Translations under genes and position numbers: made by a program | DNA from: Cytophagaceae bacterium | GTDB lineage: Bacteria; Bacteroidota; Bacteroidia; Cytophagales; Cyclobacteriaceae | Direction of reading: 5' to 3' | NCBI GenBank assembly: GCA_006969745.1 | Contig: CP030886.1 | Location: 930,001 to 994,000 of the forward strand | DNA: 64,000 nucleotides | Notes under the pieces: generated by a model | Told to the model about the DNA's origin: nothing | Seen by the model: the letters and a program-made list of their open reading frames with translations, nothing else | The model's database searches: none | Shown: positions 8,552 through 19,285 of the stretch, piece after piece | Layout of the letters: each line of letters opens with the position of its first letter | Numbering within the stretch: the first letter of the stretch is position 1

Positions 8552-8916
8552 GCAAAAAAACTGTAATTCTTGGGGCTACCCCAAACCCAAACAGATATGC
8601 ATATCTAGCCGCACAAAGGCTAACCAAAAAGAATCACAAAATTGTACCCATCGGCATCAAAAAAGGAGAAGTTTTTGGTGAAGAAATTTTAGACATAAGG
8701 GCTAAACCGAAAATCCAGGATGTAGATACAATCACAATGTATGTTGGTCCTTCAAATCAAACTGAATGGGAAGATTACATTCTTTCTTTGAATCCTAAAA
8801 GAATCATTTTTAATCCCGGAGCTGAAAACCCCAAACTCGCACAAAAAGCAACTGAAAAAGGGATTGATGTTCAATTTGCCTGCACTCTTGTAATGCTTGG
8901 CAGCGGACTTTATTAG
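8548..8916 (+). CDS. CoA-binding protein (CoA_binding_2, YccU-like)
   Basis: A 122-residue single-domain Rossmann-like protein. KTVILGATPNPNRYAYLAAQRL is the nucleotide-binding start, followed by IVPIGIKKGEVFGE, IFNPGAENPKLAQKA and a conserved Cys near the end (FACTLVML). Homologues bind CoA in structures, but their cellular role is unsettled. It overlaps the preceding gene by four bases (ATGA), making it third in the tryptophan dioxygenase operon. Its 3' end overlaps the convergent DUF2490 gene by four bases. CoA binding would fit a link to the CoA-thioester end of tryptophan catabolism; that is inference. Confidence 0.85.
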   Translation: MSKKTVILGATPNPNRYAYLAAQRLTKKNHKIVPIGIKKGEVFGEEILDIRAKPKIQDVDTITMYVGPSNQTEWEDYILSLNPKRIIFNPGAENPKLAQKATEKGIDVQFACTLVMLGSGLY

Positions 8917-9713
8917 TGAATCGGGATGTCTCGCTCTTCTCTGTGACGATTCAGGTGTAAATCCATATGGTGATACAAGCTTAACCTGAATATGTGTCTT
9001 TTTTCATAGTCAAATGGGGAGCCCTTGTGCCTGAAACTAAACATATAACCACCTTGAATCTGAAACTGCTCATTTAAATTGTATCCAACTCCTGCAAATG
9101 CCCTGTTATCCTCCAAATGATTGTATACAATTGATTTACCAGCCTGGATGAAAATTTCATTATAGAGAGAGAGAAAGAGCGTGTGATTTTCAAAAGCTGG
9201 TTTATTCAGCGGTACATAAACTGTCATTTTGTACCTGAACCTATGAGTTAACTTAAATGGTGATCCTTTCACGTAATCTCTTCGCCACCGTTGCTCCATC
9301 CGCAGTTGATGATATAGTTTGATGTGTTCGAACGGAGTAGCTAAAACAGCCTGCTGCCACAACCGATATTGAGGTACTATGTTGTCCACATTGGGATCTT
9401 CCGAGTTTGGAGCCCAATAAAAAGGGTGTACAATCCCTACGGTAACATCAAGGTATTTTTTAACAGTATACGTCGCTCCAAAGCGCAGATATACCTGAGC
9501 CATATCATTAAATCCATCTCGTTTCCTCACATGATATTCTCCATAGTAAGCCCATTTGTCATTGAAATGGTACTTTGTATAAAAACCTAACCAAACACCT
9601 GTGCTAGAGGTTATGCGCTTTTCCGGGGGAGTAATTGGTATGCTGGATTGTGCAAATATTTCATTTACACTGAATACAAGACCCAATGCAAGCAGTAGTT
9701 GTAGCCGGTTCAT
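8913..9713 (-). CDS. DUF2490 family outer-membrane protein
   Basis: A 266-residue protein with a signal peptide ending at IFAQ (about residue 22). It is then a series of amphipathic strands typical of DUF2490 (TGVWLGFYTKYHFNDKWAYY at the start, EQRWRRD and LTHRFRYK in the middle, FRHKGSPFDYEKRHIFRLSLY near the end). It is predicted to form an outer-membrane beta-barrel of unknown function. It lies 67 bases downstream of the LRR gene on the same strand with no convincing terminator between, so the two may form one transcript. Confidence 0.8.
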   Translation of the reverse strand: MNRLQLLLALGLVFSVNEIFAQSSIPITPPEKRITSSTGVWLGFYTKYHFNDKWAYYGEYHVRKRDGFNDMAQVYLRFGATYTVKKYLDVTVGIVHPFYWAPNSEDPNVDNIVPQYRLWQQAVLATPFEHIKLYHQLRMEQRWRRDYVKGSPFKLTHRFRYKMTVYVPLNKPAFENHTLFLSLYNEIFIQAGKSIVYNHLEDNRAFAGVGYNLNEQFQIQGGYMFSFRHKGSPFDYEKRHIFRLSLYHHMDLHLNRHREERDIPIH

Positions 9714-9780
9714 AGGTTGGTTTTAAACAACCAAAATTGAACTTTTTCAAGTAAATAAATTCATTTTCCAAGAGAAAAAA

Positions 9781-11172
9781 TTAATCACCAGCAATCGTCT
9801 CAGCAGAAATTTTGGGAACTACGTTAGTTCCTTGCTCACTCAATTTCACCAATATCTCCCCTATTCGTCGGTTTTGCGGGTCATTTAGATTGATTTTCAA
9901 ATCGCGCCAATAGAAATTTTTAAGTTTCAAACCGGTAATTCCATCCGGTATTTCAACAATATCAGTGCTTGAAATATCCAAATCTTTAAGGCTACTCATT
10001 TCTAATATCTGAATCGGGAATTCAGAAACATAATTATTTTGAAAATGAAGAGTTTTCACCTTCTTTAGATCACCAATATTATAAGGAATTTCACTTATTC
10101 GGTTATGATGAATATAGAGTTCTTCCAGTCGCTTCAACTTGCCAATCTCACTTGGAAGATCATAAAGCTTATTGAACGAGAAATACAGAATTTCTAAATC
10201 TTCAAGTCTCCCTATTGCTGCAGGAAGGATTTCAAATTGATTGTAGTAAAAATCAATTACCCTGAGTTTAGAGAGTTCAAAAAAGTCCTCAGGTAGCTTT
10301 GAAAGCTGATTCTTATAAAAAGATAGCTTTTCGAGATTTTTAAAAGAAGAAATGCCTGTGGGAATATCCTGCAAATCATTTACTTGTATTTGAAGCTCCT
10401 TCAAACCTGTCATTTTGTAGAATGATGGATCCAAATTCTTGATTTTGCATTTGTTAAGTTTCAATATCTCAATGTGGTCAATCAGGCCGTACCATCTTTT
10501 ATCCAGTACGACAGGATTTATGGATAAATCAAGCTCTTTTAATCTCTTCAATCTACGAACACGCCAAGTTGGGATTTTGTCGAAAGAATTGTTCTCCAGC
10601 ACCAACTCTTGTAGGTGTTTGAATCGATGGACTTTAGGAAGTTTGCCAAGTGAATTACCAGTCAAATCAAGCTTTTCTATACCGGAAAGCTTTGGAAGTT
10701 GGACTTTCGAGTTACCCAAATCATTGTATCTCCAGTAGATCCTTTTCAGAGAGTCCAACTCCGCCAACCTCTTTGGAAGCCTAGATATTTGATTATTATC
10801 CAGTACCAAGACTTTCATGTTTTTAGCCTCATATATCCAATCAGGCAGCTCGCTAAGTCTCGCTCCGGTAAGATCTATTTCTAACAATCCAGCAATATTT
10901 GACCCTTGATATCCCTTGATTCGTGATTCAGCATTTTGAAAATTTCTTTGCTCTCTTATGCGAGCCACAGAGTCCGCATAGCCTTGAGGATCCCGTTCTC
11001 TTCTTCGTCTTATTTCCTCAAAATACTTGAGTCTAGCCTCATAATTTTTTCTTCGTTCAAGAGCAACGCTATCTTCATCATTTTGATGTGCAGGGTCTGT
11101 GGTTTCCTGACTAAAAATGATGGATGAAAAACACATCATTTGTAGAAAAAAAAGACAAAATTTTAAAGGCAT
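9781..11172 (-). CDS. Exported leucine-rich-repeat protein
   Basis: A 463-residue protein with a signal peptide (about 1-22, ending IFSQ), a charged, Arg/Glu-rich, probably coiled-coil segment (about 30-80), and about fourteen LRRs of 22-24 residues (L-x-x-L-x-L-x-x-N-x-L/I-x-x-L/I-P). The P at the repeat ends and repeats such as LPSEIGKLKRLEELYIHHNRI place it in the bacterial/plant-type LRR group. It would sit in the periplasm or at the surface as a protein-binding scaffold. No catalytic domain is attached. It is divergent from gyrB with a 184-base gap. Confidence 0.85.
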   Translation of the reverse strand: MPLKFCLFFLQMMCFSSIIFSQETTDPAHQNDEDSVALERRKNYEARLKYFEEIRRRRERDPQGYADSVARIREQRNFQNAESRIKGYQGSNIAGLLEIDLTGARLSELPDWIYEAKNMKVLVLDNNQISRLPKRLAELDSLKRIYWRYNDLGNSKVQLPKLSGIEKLDLTGNSLGKLPKVHRFKHLQELVLENNSFDKIPTWRVRRLKRLKELDLSINPVVLDKRWYGLIDHIEILKLNKCKIKNLDPSFYKMTGLKELQIQVNDLQDIPTGISSFKNLEKLSFYKNQLSKLPEDFFELSKLRVIDFYYNQFEILPAAIGRLEDLEILYFSFNKLYDLPSEIGKLKRLEELYIHHNRISEIPYNIGDLKKVKTLHFQNNYVSEFPIQILEMSSLKDLDISSTDIVEIPDGITGLKLKNFYWRDLKINLNDPQNRRIGEILVKLSEQGTNVVPKISAETIAGD

Positions 11173-11248
11173 TACAGGTTTGGTTAAAGTGTGATTTTAA
11201 AGGTTGTTTTTTACTATCAAAAACCTCGCCAAATCGATATATTTTTAG

Positions 11249-11256
11249 TACTTTTG
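11249..11256 (+). promoter_or_regulatory. Probable -7 element of the gyrB promoter
   Basis: TACTTTTG matches TAnnTTTG exactly. Transcription from about 11263 would give a leader of about 95 bases to ATG 11357. No TTG sits at the right distance upstream, so the promoter is only half supported. Confidence 0.4.
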
Positions 11257-11347
11257 AGGATTGAAAATGACATCATTTTAAACAACAGAGAGCGAATCAG
11301 AAAAATGCTAAAATTAAGCCATTTAAGCTCTTATACCTGTTTTTTAA

Positions 11348-13315
<1,968 letters not shown>

Positions 13316-13316
13316 A

Positions 13317-13439
13317 TTACTTTGAAGTTAACACTTGATACATTGCCTGGAAAAACTTCCAGATTACAGCAAACGTAAAAAGGATAGCAGAACCAAAAGC
13401 AAAAATGATCAAAAGGAAGAAGTCTAGAATTTTTTCCAT
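13317..13439 (-). CDS. Small single-span membrane protein (40 residues)
   Basis: Too short for usual gene finders. The frame starts at ATG 13439 and ends TAA 13317, encoding 40 residues. A short acidic N-terminus (MEKILD) is followed by an almost unbroken hydrophobic stretch (about residues 7-28, FFLLIIFAFGSAILFTFAVI) and an amphipathic tail ending SK. The composition is what a one-helix membrane protein would have and is unlikely from random sequence. It fills the otherwise empty space between gyrB (convergent, one base apart) and the M1 peptidase gene (divergent). The function is unknown. I see no obvious -7 box for it. Confidence 0.6.
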   Translation of the reverse strand: MEKILDFFLLIIFAFGSAILFTFAVIWKFFQAMYQVLTSK

Positions 13440-13518
13440 TTACTCTTGGTTAATTGATTTATGAATATACGTATTTATAAACCACATTGGGTATAAAATC
13501 TTAAACTAATTTTCGATT

Positions 13519-15348
13519 ATGAAATATAATTTTATTAAGAAAGCAATTTTCACACTTTTATTTGTCAGCTTGGTGTCAATTGGATACTCCCAAAGTTATT
13601 GGCAGCAGCGTGTCGAGTATTCAATGGATATCGATTTCAATACTGACAATCATCAATTCTCAGGGAGTCAAACATTGAAATATTTCAATAATAGTCCGGA
13701 TACATTGGACAGGGTTTTCTATCATCTGTATTTCAATGCTTTCCAGCCAAATAGCATGATGGACACACGAAGTAGGACAATAGAGGATCCGGATGGGCGT
13801 GTGGGAAATCGTATTTCAAAATTGAACGATTCTGAGATTGGATACCACAAAGTGCTTTCACTTACTCAAGATGGAAATGCCGTTGAGTATAAAGTAGAAG
13901 GAACATTATTGGAGGTCACACTTACAGAACCTATCCTTCCTGGCTCCGCAACCGTTTTAAATATGAATTTTCAAAGCCAGGTTCCAATTCAAATAAGACG
14001 AAGTGGACGAGATAATGCCGAAGGGATTGATTACAGCATGGCTCAGTGGTTTCCAAAAATGGCAGAATACGATGAACGAGGATGGCATACACACCCATAC
14101 GTAGGAAGAGAGTTTTATGCTCCATGGGGAGACTTCAAAGTCAACCTTTCTATCAATAAAGATTACATTGTTGCCGCCACCGGTATTCTTCAAAATGGCA
14201 ATGAGATTGGATATGGATATGAGGGTGATGAGACTAAAGTAAAACGTAAAGGGAAGAAACTAACCTGGAAGTTTGAAGCCGAAAATGTTCACGATTTTGT
14301 ATGGGCTGCAGATCCAGATTACACCCATACCACAGCGATGGTACCGGGCGGACCTAATCTACATTTCTTTTATCAAAAAGGAGAAAAAACAGCCGCATGG
14401 GAGCAATTACCTGAATTGGCAGTTAAAGCATTTGAATTTATTGAAGAGAATTTTGGTGAGTATCCGTACCCTCATTACTCAGTTATCCAAGGAGGAGACG
14501 GAGGTATGGAGTATCCAATGGCAACCCTTGTAACGGGAAATAGAAATCTTCAAAGTCTTGTAGGTGTCACTGTACATGAAGCGCTTCATAGCTGGTACCA
14601 AGGACTCTTAGCAACAAATGAAAGCTATTACGCCTGGATGGACGAAGGCTTTACTACTTACGCAACGGCAGAAACAATGTCCAATATTTTCAGTGGTTCG
14701 AATAGAACTCAGGATGGAAACTATCGAACATATATCTACTTGACTAAATCAGGCAAAGAAGAACCGCTTAGTACACATGCAGATCATTTTGAAACCAACG
14801 CGGCATACGGCTTGGGCTCTTACTATAAAGGAGCAATAGCACTTGCACAAATGAACTACCTTATTGGCAAAAAAGCGACCGCCAGCGCATTGAAAAAGTA
14901 TTACTATCACTGGAGATTTAAGCATCCGGATGCCAATGATTGGATTCGGGTTTTTGAAAAAGAATCTGATATCGAACTTGACTGGTATCTCGACTATTGG
15001 GTAAATACCATTCATACGATTGATTATGCGGTAGAAAGTGTGACTGAAGAAGATGGAAAAACCACCGTGTCTCTTAAAAGAGAGGGTAAAATGCCAATGC
15101 CGATGGATGTCTATGTGACGTTTAAAGATGGCACCAAAAAAATCTACTACAGTCCGCTGGTGATTATGCGAGGTGAGAAGGAAAACGACACTGAGCTTGA
15201 GCGTGTAATTCTTCCCGATTGGTCTTGGACTCATCCAACATACCAATTCACAATAGACGTACCACTTGAGTCAATTCAGACCATTGAGATAGATGAAAGC
15301 GGATATCTTGCAGATGTGAATAGAGAAAACAACAAATGGGAGAAGTAA
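13519..15348 (+). CDS. Exported M1-family metallopeptidase
   Basis: A 609-residue zinc peptidase with a signal peptide (about 1-24, ending IGYSQ). The N-terminal beta-domain is followed by the gluzincin catalytic domain: HEALH at about residues 353-357 gives two zinc His and the catalytic Glu, and the third ligand is Glu about 376 in MDEGFTTYA. GGDGGMEYPMATL is the variant of the GAMEN exopeptidase motif. It lacks the long C-terminal domain of aminopeptidase N, as is common for secreted Bacteroidota M1 enzymes. It probably trims peptides in the periplasm or outside. It converges with the DUF1573 gene, three bases apart. Confidence 0.9.
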   Translation: MKYNFIKKAIFTLLFVSLVSIGYSQSYWQQRVEYSMDIDFNTDNHQFSGSQTLKYFNNSPDTLDRVFYHLYFNAFQPNSMMDTRSRTIEDPDGRVGNRISKLNDSEIGYHKVLSLTQDGNAVEYKVEGTLLEVTLTEPILPGSATVLNMNFQSQVPIQIRRSGRDNAEGIDYSMAQWFPKMAEYDERGWHTHPYVGREFYAPWGDFKVNLSINKDYIVAATGILQNGNEIGYGYEGDETKVKRKGKKLTWKFEAENVHDFVWAADPDYTHTTAMVPGGPNLHFFYQKGEKTAAWEQLPELAVKAFEFIEENFGEYPYPHYSVIQGGDGGMEYPMATLVTGNRNLQSLVGVTVHEALHSWYQGLLATNESYYAWMDEGFTTYATAETMSNIFSGSNRTQDGNYRTYIYLTKSGKEEPLSTHADHFETNAAYGLGSYYKGAIALAQMNYLIGKKATASALKKYYYHWRFKHPDANDWIRVFEKESDIELDWYLDYWVNTIHTIDYAVESVTEEDGKTTVSLKREGKMPMPMDVYVTFKDGTKKIYYSPLVIMRGEKENDTELERVILPDWSWTHPTYQFTIDVPLESIQTIEIDESGYLADVNRENNKWEK

Positions 15349-15351
15349 ACC

Positions 15352-16425
15352 TTACCTCTCCACCTTGCCTTTAATTGTGATAATTTGTGTGGGAGTTACA
15401 GGGTCATTGGAATAGATTGTGATCGACTTGTACTGATTCCCTCGCATCTCAGAGGTATCAAAAAAGACTTTAAGCGTTTGGCTTTTTCCTTTTTTGATAC
15501 CTTTATTTTTTAAATCATAAGTGATACATCCACAATTAGATTTCACACTTCTGAAGAGTAACTTTTCTTTTCCCGCATTGGTAAGCTCAAATTCAATTTC
15601 TAGTTTCGTACCAGCAGTAACCGATCCAAAATCATAAGATCTATCTAAAATTTCCAATTTTGGAGCTTTATCCAACTCTTCAGCAGTCATTTCCGGAAAG
15701 TATTCATCTATTACAGCGATCACAGATAAATTTTCCTTTGAATCCGGTTCTAATTGAATGTTATCGCTGACATATCCAAAATCATTTTTCTTGATAGGAT
15801 CATAGGCAACTTTTATCTCTCCTACTTCACGTGGATTCAAAAAATCCTGAACCATTGAAACTGAGATGTGCTCTGGCAAAACCATAGCCTCCGGATCCAA
15901 AATTGCTACTGTATCAGAGCTATTGTAAATATCAAATGTTTTCTCAACCACTTTCTCTGTAGTAATCTTTCCCATATTCATTCCTCGATACTTTAGACGA
16001 AATACTCCCAAATTAACCGGGTATTCCTGTTCTGGTGTTTTTGGTTTAGGTTTTACAAACCCTGAGATGTAAAGTGTTTTGTTGGAAGAAACATCACTTG
16101 TGGATATTCGTAATGATTTCCTAAATTTTCCCGGTCTGTTTCTCGGATTGTATTTGGCCTTAACATATCCGGAATCACCCGGCATGACCGCCTCTTTAGT
16201 CCATCCGGGAGTTGTGCATCCACACGATGCCTTCACACTTGTGATTTGTATTGGCTCCTCTCCATTATTTACAAAATGAAATGTGAACTCTGCAGGCCCA
16301 CTCTCCTCTTTGATCTCACCAAAGTCGTGATCTACTTCAGCAAAATCCAATTTAGACTGCCCAACGCTTGTCAGAAAAATAAGTAGTGCCGGAATGGATA
16401 AAAAAAGTCTCATTGCAAATTTCAT
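15352..16425 (-). CDS. Exported protein with N- and C-terminal DUF1573 domains
   Basis: About 357 residues from the preferred ATG at 16425 (frame open to 16452; the shorter start puts the signal peptide MKFAMRLFLSIPALLIFLTS at the N-terminus). The first DUF1573 domain has HDFGEIKEESGPAEFTFHF and VKASCGCTTPGW. A less conserved middle follows, then a second DUF1573 domain with YDFGSVTAGTKLEIEFELTN and VKSNCGCITYDL. Each domain carries the family's C-G-C motif. The fold is immunoglobulin-like (ASH/MSP type). The protein is periplasmic or outer-surface and its role is unknown. It is divergent from trpS. Confidence 0.8.
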   Translation of the reverse strand: MKFAMRLFLSIPALLIFLTSVGQSKLDFAEVDHDFGEIKEESGPAEFTFHFVNNGEEPIQITSVKASCGCTTPGWTKEAVMPGDSGYVKAKYNPRNRPGKFRKSLRISTSDVSSNKTLYISGFVKPKPKTPEQEYPVNLGVFRLKYRGMNMGKITTEKVVEKTFDIYNSSDTVAILDPEAMVLPEHISVSMVQDFLNPREVGEIKVAYDPIKKNDFGYVSDNIQLEPDSKENLSVIAVIDEYFPEMTAEELDKAPKLEILDRSYDFGSVTAGTKLEIEFELTNAGKEKLLFRSVKSNCGCITYDLKNKGIKKGKSQTLKVFFDTSEMRGNQYKSITIYSNDPVTPTQIITIKGKVER

Positions 16426-16466
16426 TTTGGTTCTTTTTAATACGAAAGACAAAGCTTCAAATTATA

Positions 16467-16474
16467 TAGGTTTG
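16467..16474 (+). promoter_or_regulatory. Probable -7 element of the trpS promoter
   Basis: TAGGTTTG matches TAnnTTTG exactly, 17 bases before the trpS ATG, giving a leader of about ten bases. No TTG is present at the -33 position. Confidence 0.45.
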
Positions 16475-16491
16475 CACAAATTTTTCAATTA

Positions 16492-17463
16492 ATGGCACGA
16501 ATACTAACAGGTATCCAGAGTTCTGGCAAACCACATTTAGGTAATCTATTGGGAGCAATTATGCCAGCGATAGAATTATCTAAAGACAAAGAAAATGAAT
16601 CTTTCTTTTTTATCGCCGATTTACACTCTCTAACCACCATTAAGGACTCAAAGTTACGCATAGAAAATACCAATGCGGTAGCAGCCGCATGGTTGGCATG
16701 TGGTTTTGACACACACTCAAACACATTTTACCGACAGTCACGTGTACCTGCCTGCTGTGAGCTCACCTGGTATCTGAATTGCTTCACACCATTTCCAATG
16801 CTTGCCAATGCACATTCATTCAAAGATAAATCGGACCGTCTCTCAGACGTCAATGCTGGCCTTTTCGATTATCCTGTGCTAATGGCATCAGACATCTTGC
16901 TATATGATGCAAATTTTGTTCCCGTCGGCAAAGATCAAAAACAGCATTTGGAAATGACTAGAGACATGGCTTCATCTTTCAATCATCAGTTTGGTGAAGT
17001 ATTTACCATTCCAGAAGCTTTAATCGATGATCAGGTGATGACCATTCCAGGTACTGACGGTCAGAAGATGAGTAAGAGCTACGGAAACATTATTGACGTG
17101 TTTTTGCCTGAAAAAAAACTTCGCAAAAACGTAATGCAGATTGTAACAGACAGCACGCCACTGGAAGAACCAAAGAATCCTGATACTTGCCATGTATTTT
17201 CGATATATAAACTACTGGCAACCGTAGACCAGACGGCAGACATGCGTAAAAAATATGAGGGAGGTAACTATGGATATGGTCATGCTAAGCAGGAACTTTT
17301 CGAACTTTTACTAGAAAAATTTAAAGTTGAAAGAGAGAAGTACGATCACTACATAAACAATTTGGAAGAGCTGGAGAAACAACTTAGAAAAGGCGAAGAA
17401 AAAGCAGCCGTAGTGGCCAATGAAGTATTAAACAGAGTCAAAACTAAACTTGGATTCGCTTAA
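16492..17463 (+). CDS. trpS: Tryptophanyl-tRNA synthetase
   Basis: A 323-residue class I aminoacyl-tRNA synthetase that charges tRNA-Trp. TGIQSSGKPHLGNLLGAI carries the HIGH-like signature, PVGKDQKQHLEMTRDMA is the substrate loop, and GQKMSKSYGN is the KMSKS loop. The length (about 320-340) fits bacterial TrpRS. Only one base separates its stop from the ATG of the phosphohexomutase gene, so the two are co-transcribed. No sign of a T-box or trp leader is seen in the 66 bases upstream. Confidence 0.96.
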   Translation: MARILTGIQSSGKPHLGNLLGAIMPAIELSKDKENESFFFIADLHSLTTIKDSKLRIENTNAVAAAWLACGFDTHSNTFYRQSRVPACCELTWYLNCFTPFPMLANAHSFKDKSDRLSDVNAGLFDYPVLMASDILLYDANFVPVGKDQKQHLEMTRDMASSFNHQFGEVFTIPEALIDDQVMTIPGTDGQKMSKSYGNIIDVFLPEKKLRKNVMQIVTDSTPLEEPKNPDTCHVFSIYKLLATVDQTADMRKKYEGGNYGYGHAKQELFELLLEKFKVEREKYDHYINNLEELEKQLRKGEEKAAVVANEVLNRVKTKLGFA

Positions 17464-17464
17464 A

Positions 17465-19171
17465 ATGGATGCAAAGAATAAAGCATTAAAATGGCTTGAG
17501 GCAGACAACATAGACGAGCATGCCAAACGAGAAATAAATGCGCTCCTGGACAATCCCGCAGACCTGGAGGAGTCATTTCAAATTGATTTAGAATTTGGAA
17601 CAGGAGGCTTGAGGGGCATCATGGGAATTGGCACCAATCGGATGAATCGGTATACCATAGGAATGGCGACACAGGGATTTTCCAATTACCTGAAAAAGCA
17701 GTTTAGTGGCGAAATCAAAGTGGCAATCGCATACGACAGTAGAAACAACAGCAGGTTGTTTGCTGAAACCACCGCCAACGTTTTCTCCGCCAATGGAATC
17801 AAAGCATTGCTCTTTGAAGAACTCAGACCCACACCTCAACTTTCATTCGCTATTCGCCACCTGGGCTGCCAGGGAGGCGTTGTACTCACAGCCTCGCACA
17901 ACCCTAAAGAATATAACGGCTACAAAGCATACTGGTCAGATGGAGGACAATTAGTACCACCTCATGATAAAAATGTAATAGCAGAGGTGCAGAAGATTAA
18001 ATCTATTGATGAGATCAATTTTAACGAAAATGCAGGCCTAATTGAGCATTTAGGTAAATCAATCGATGAGGCTTACCTTAAAATGATTTCTGAGATAACC
18101 CTATCTCCCCAAGATGTTAAGGCAAACAGTGACCTTAAGATTGTATACTCTTCGATCCATGGAACGGGCATTACCATGGTGCCTCAAGCACTTAGAAAAA
18201 TTGGATTTCAGAATGTTCATATAGTTGAGGAACAGGAAACGCCAAATGGAAATTTTCCAACGGTAATATATCCTAATCCTGAAGAGAGAGAAGCAATGTC
18301 TATGGCTTTAAACAAAGCTGAAAAAATAGACGCTGATCTTGTGATGGCGACGGATCCAGACGCAGACCGAGTGGGTATAGCAGTCAAAAACACAAAAGGT
18401 GAATTTCAGCTTCTAAATGGCAATCAAACAGGAGCTATGCTTGTTTATTACCTTCTTGAAAAATGGAGCCAAAACGGACTGAAGGGAAATGAATACATCG
18501 GAAAAACAATAGTCACAACAGAGCTAATCAGAGATATTGCCAAAAGCTTCGATACAGCCTGCTACGATACTTTGACTGGTTTCAAATGGATTGCTGCATT
18601 GATTCGTGAAAAAGAAGGAAAAGAAGTTTTTATAGGAGGAGGTGAAGAGAGCTATGGATATATGGTCGGGGAGCAGGTAAGGGACAAGGATGCCGTGGCG
18701 AGCAGTGTCATCATTGCGGAAATGGCTGCATGGGCCAAAAGTCAAAACATTACGGTGTTTGAACTTCTGATTAAGATTTACGAAAAATATGGATTCTATT
18801 ACGAAGAATTGAAATCCATAACCAAAAAGGGATTAAAAGGAGCCGGAGAGATCAAGGAAATGATGGAGAACTTTCGCAATCAACCACCTTCTCATCTGGC
18901 CAACTCAAGGGTCAGTGAGATTATTGACTATCAAGAAGGATTCAAAATTGATTCAGAGGGAAAAAAAGAAGCGCTCAGTTTTCCAAAATCGAATGTACTT
19001 CAATACCTTACTGAAGATGGAACCAAAGTTAGTATCCGACCATCAGGCACAGAACCTAAAATAAAATTTTACTTTTCGGTTATGAGCGAAATGGAAAACG
19101 GAGACTATTTTTTTACAGAGAATAAATTGAAAGAAAAAGTCCATAACTTATTGAATGACTTGAAATTGTGA
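17465..19171 (+). CDS. Phosphoglucomutase / phosphohexomutase
   Basis: A 568-residue alpha-D-phosphohexomutase interconverting glucose-1-phosphate and glucose-6-phosphate (possibly mannose phosphates). TASHNPKEYNGYK holds the phosphoserine, DPDADRVGI binds Mg, GGEESYGYM selects the sugar, and RPSGTEPKIKFY binds phosphate. The length and motif spacing match the long PgcA-type enzymes of Bacillus and Bacteroidota rather than the 450-residue ManB/GlmM type. An in-frame TTG at 17450 lies inside trpS; ATG 17465 is preferred. With pgi 1.1 kb downstream it links glycogen or envelope sugar synthesis to glycolysis. Confidence 0.9.
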   Translation: MDAKNKALKWLEADNIDEHAKREINALLDNPADLEESFQIDLEFGTGGLRGIMGIGTNRMNRYTIGMATQGFSNYLKKQFSGEIKVAIAYDSRNNSRLFAETTANVFSANGIKALLFEELRPTPQLSFAIRHLGCQGGVVLTASHNPKEYNGYKAYWSDGGQLVPPHDKNVIAEVQKIKSIDEINFNENAGLIEHLGKSIDEAYLKMISEITLSPQDVKANSDLKIVYSSIHGTGITMVPQALRKIGFQNVHIVEEQETPNGNFPTVIYPNPEEREAMSMALNKAEKIDADLVMATDPDADRVGIAVKNTKGEFQLLNGNQTGAMLVYYLLEKWSQNGLKGNEYIGKTIVTTELIRDIAKSFDTACYDTLTGFKWIAALIREKEGKEVFIGGGEESYGYMVGEQVRDKDAVASSVIIAEMAAWAKSQNITVFELLIKIYEKYGFYYEELKSITKKGLKGAGEIKEMMENFRNQPPSHLANSRVSEIIDYQEGFKIDSEGKKEALSFPKSNVLQYLTEDGTKVSIRPSGTEPKIKFYFSVMSEMENGDYFFTENKLKEKVHNLLNDLKL

Positions 19172-19285
19172 TCAAAAGGCAAATTATTGGATTAAATAAA
19201 CCAAAAGTGTTAATTTGCGAAGATTAGAATGATGAGTTAAAATAGTCGTTCAAAGTGTGAGTCACCAATCTAACCTAAAACTGAA

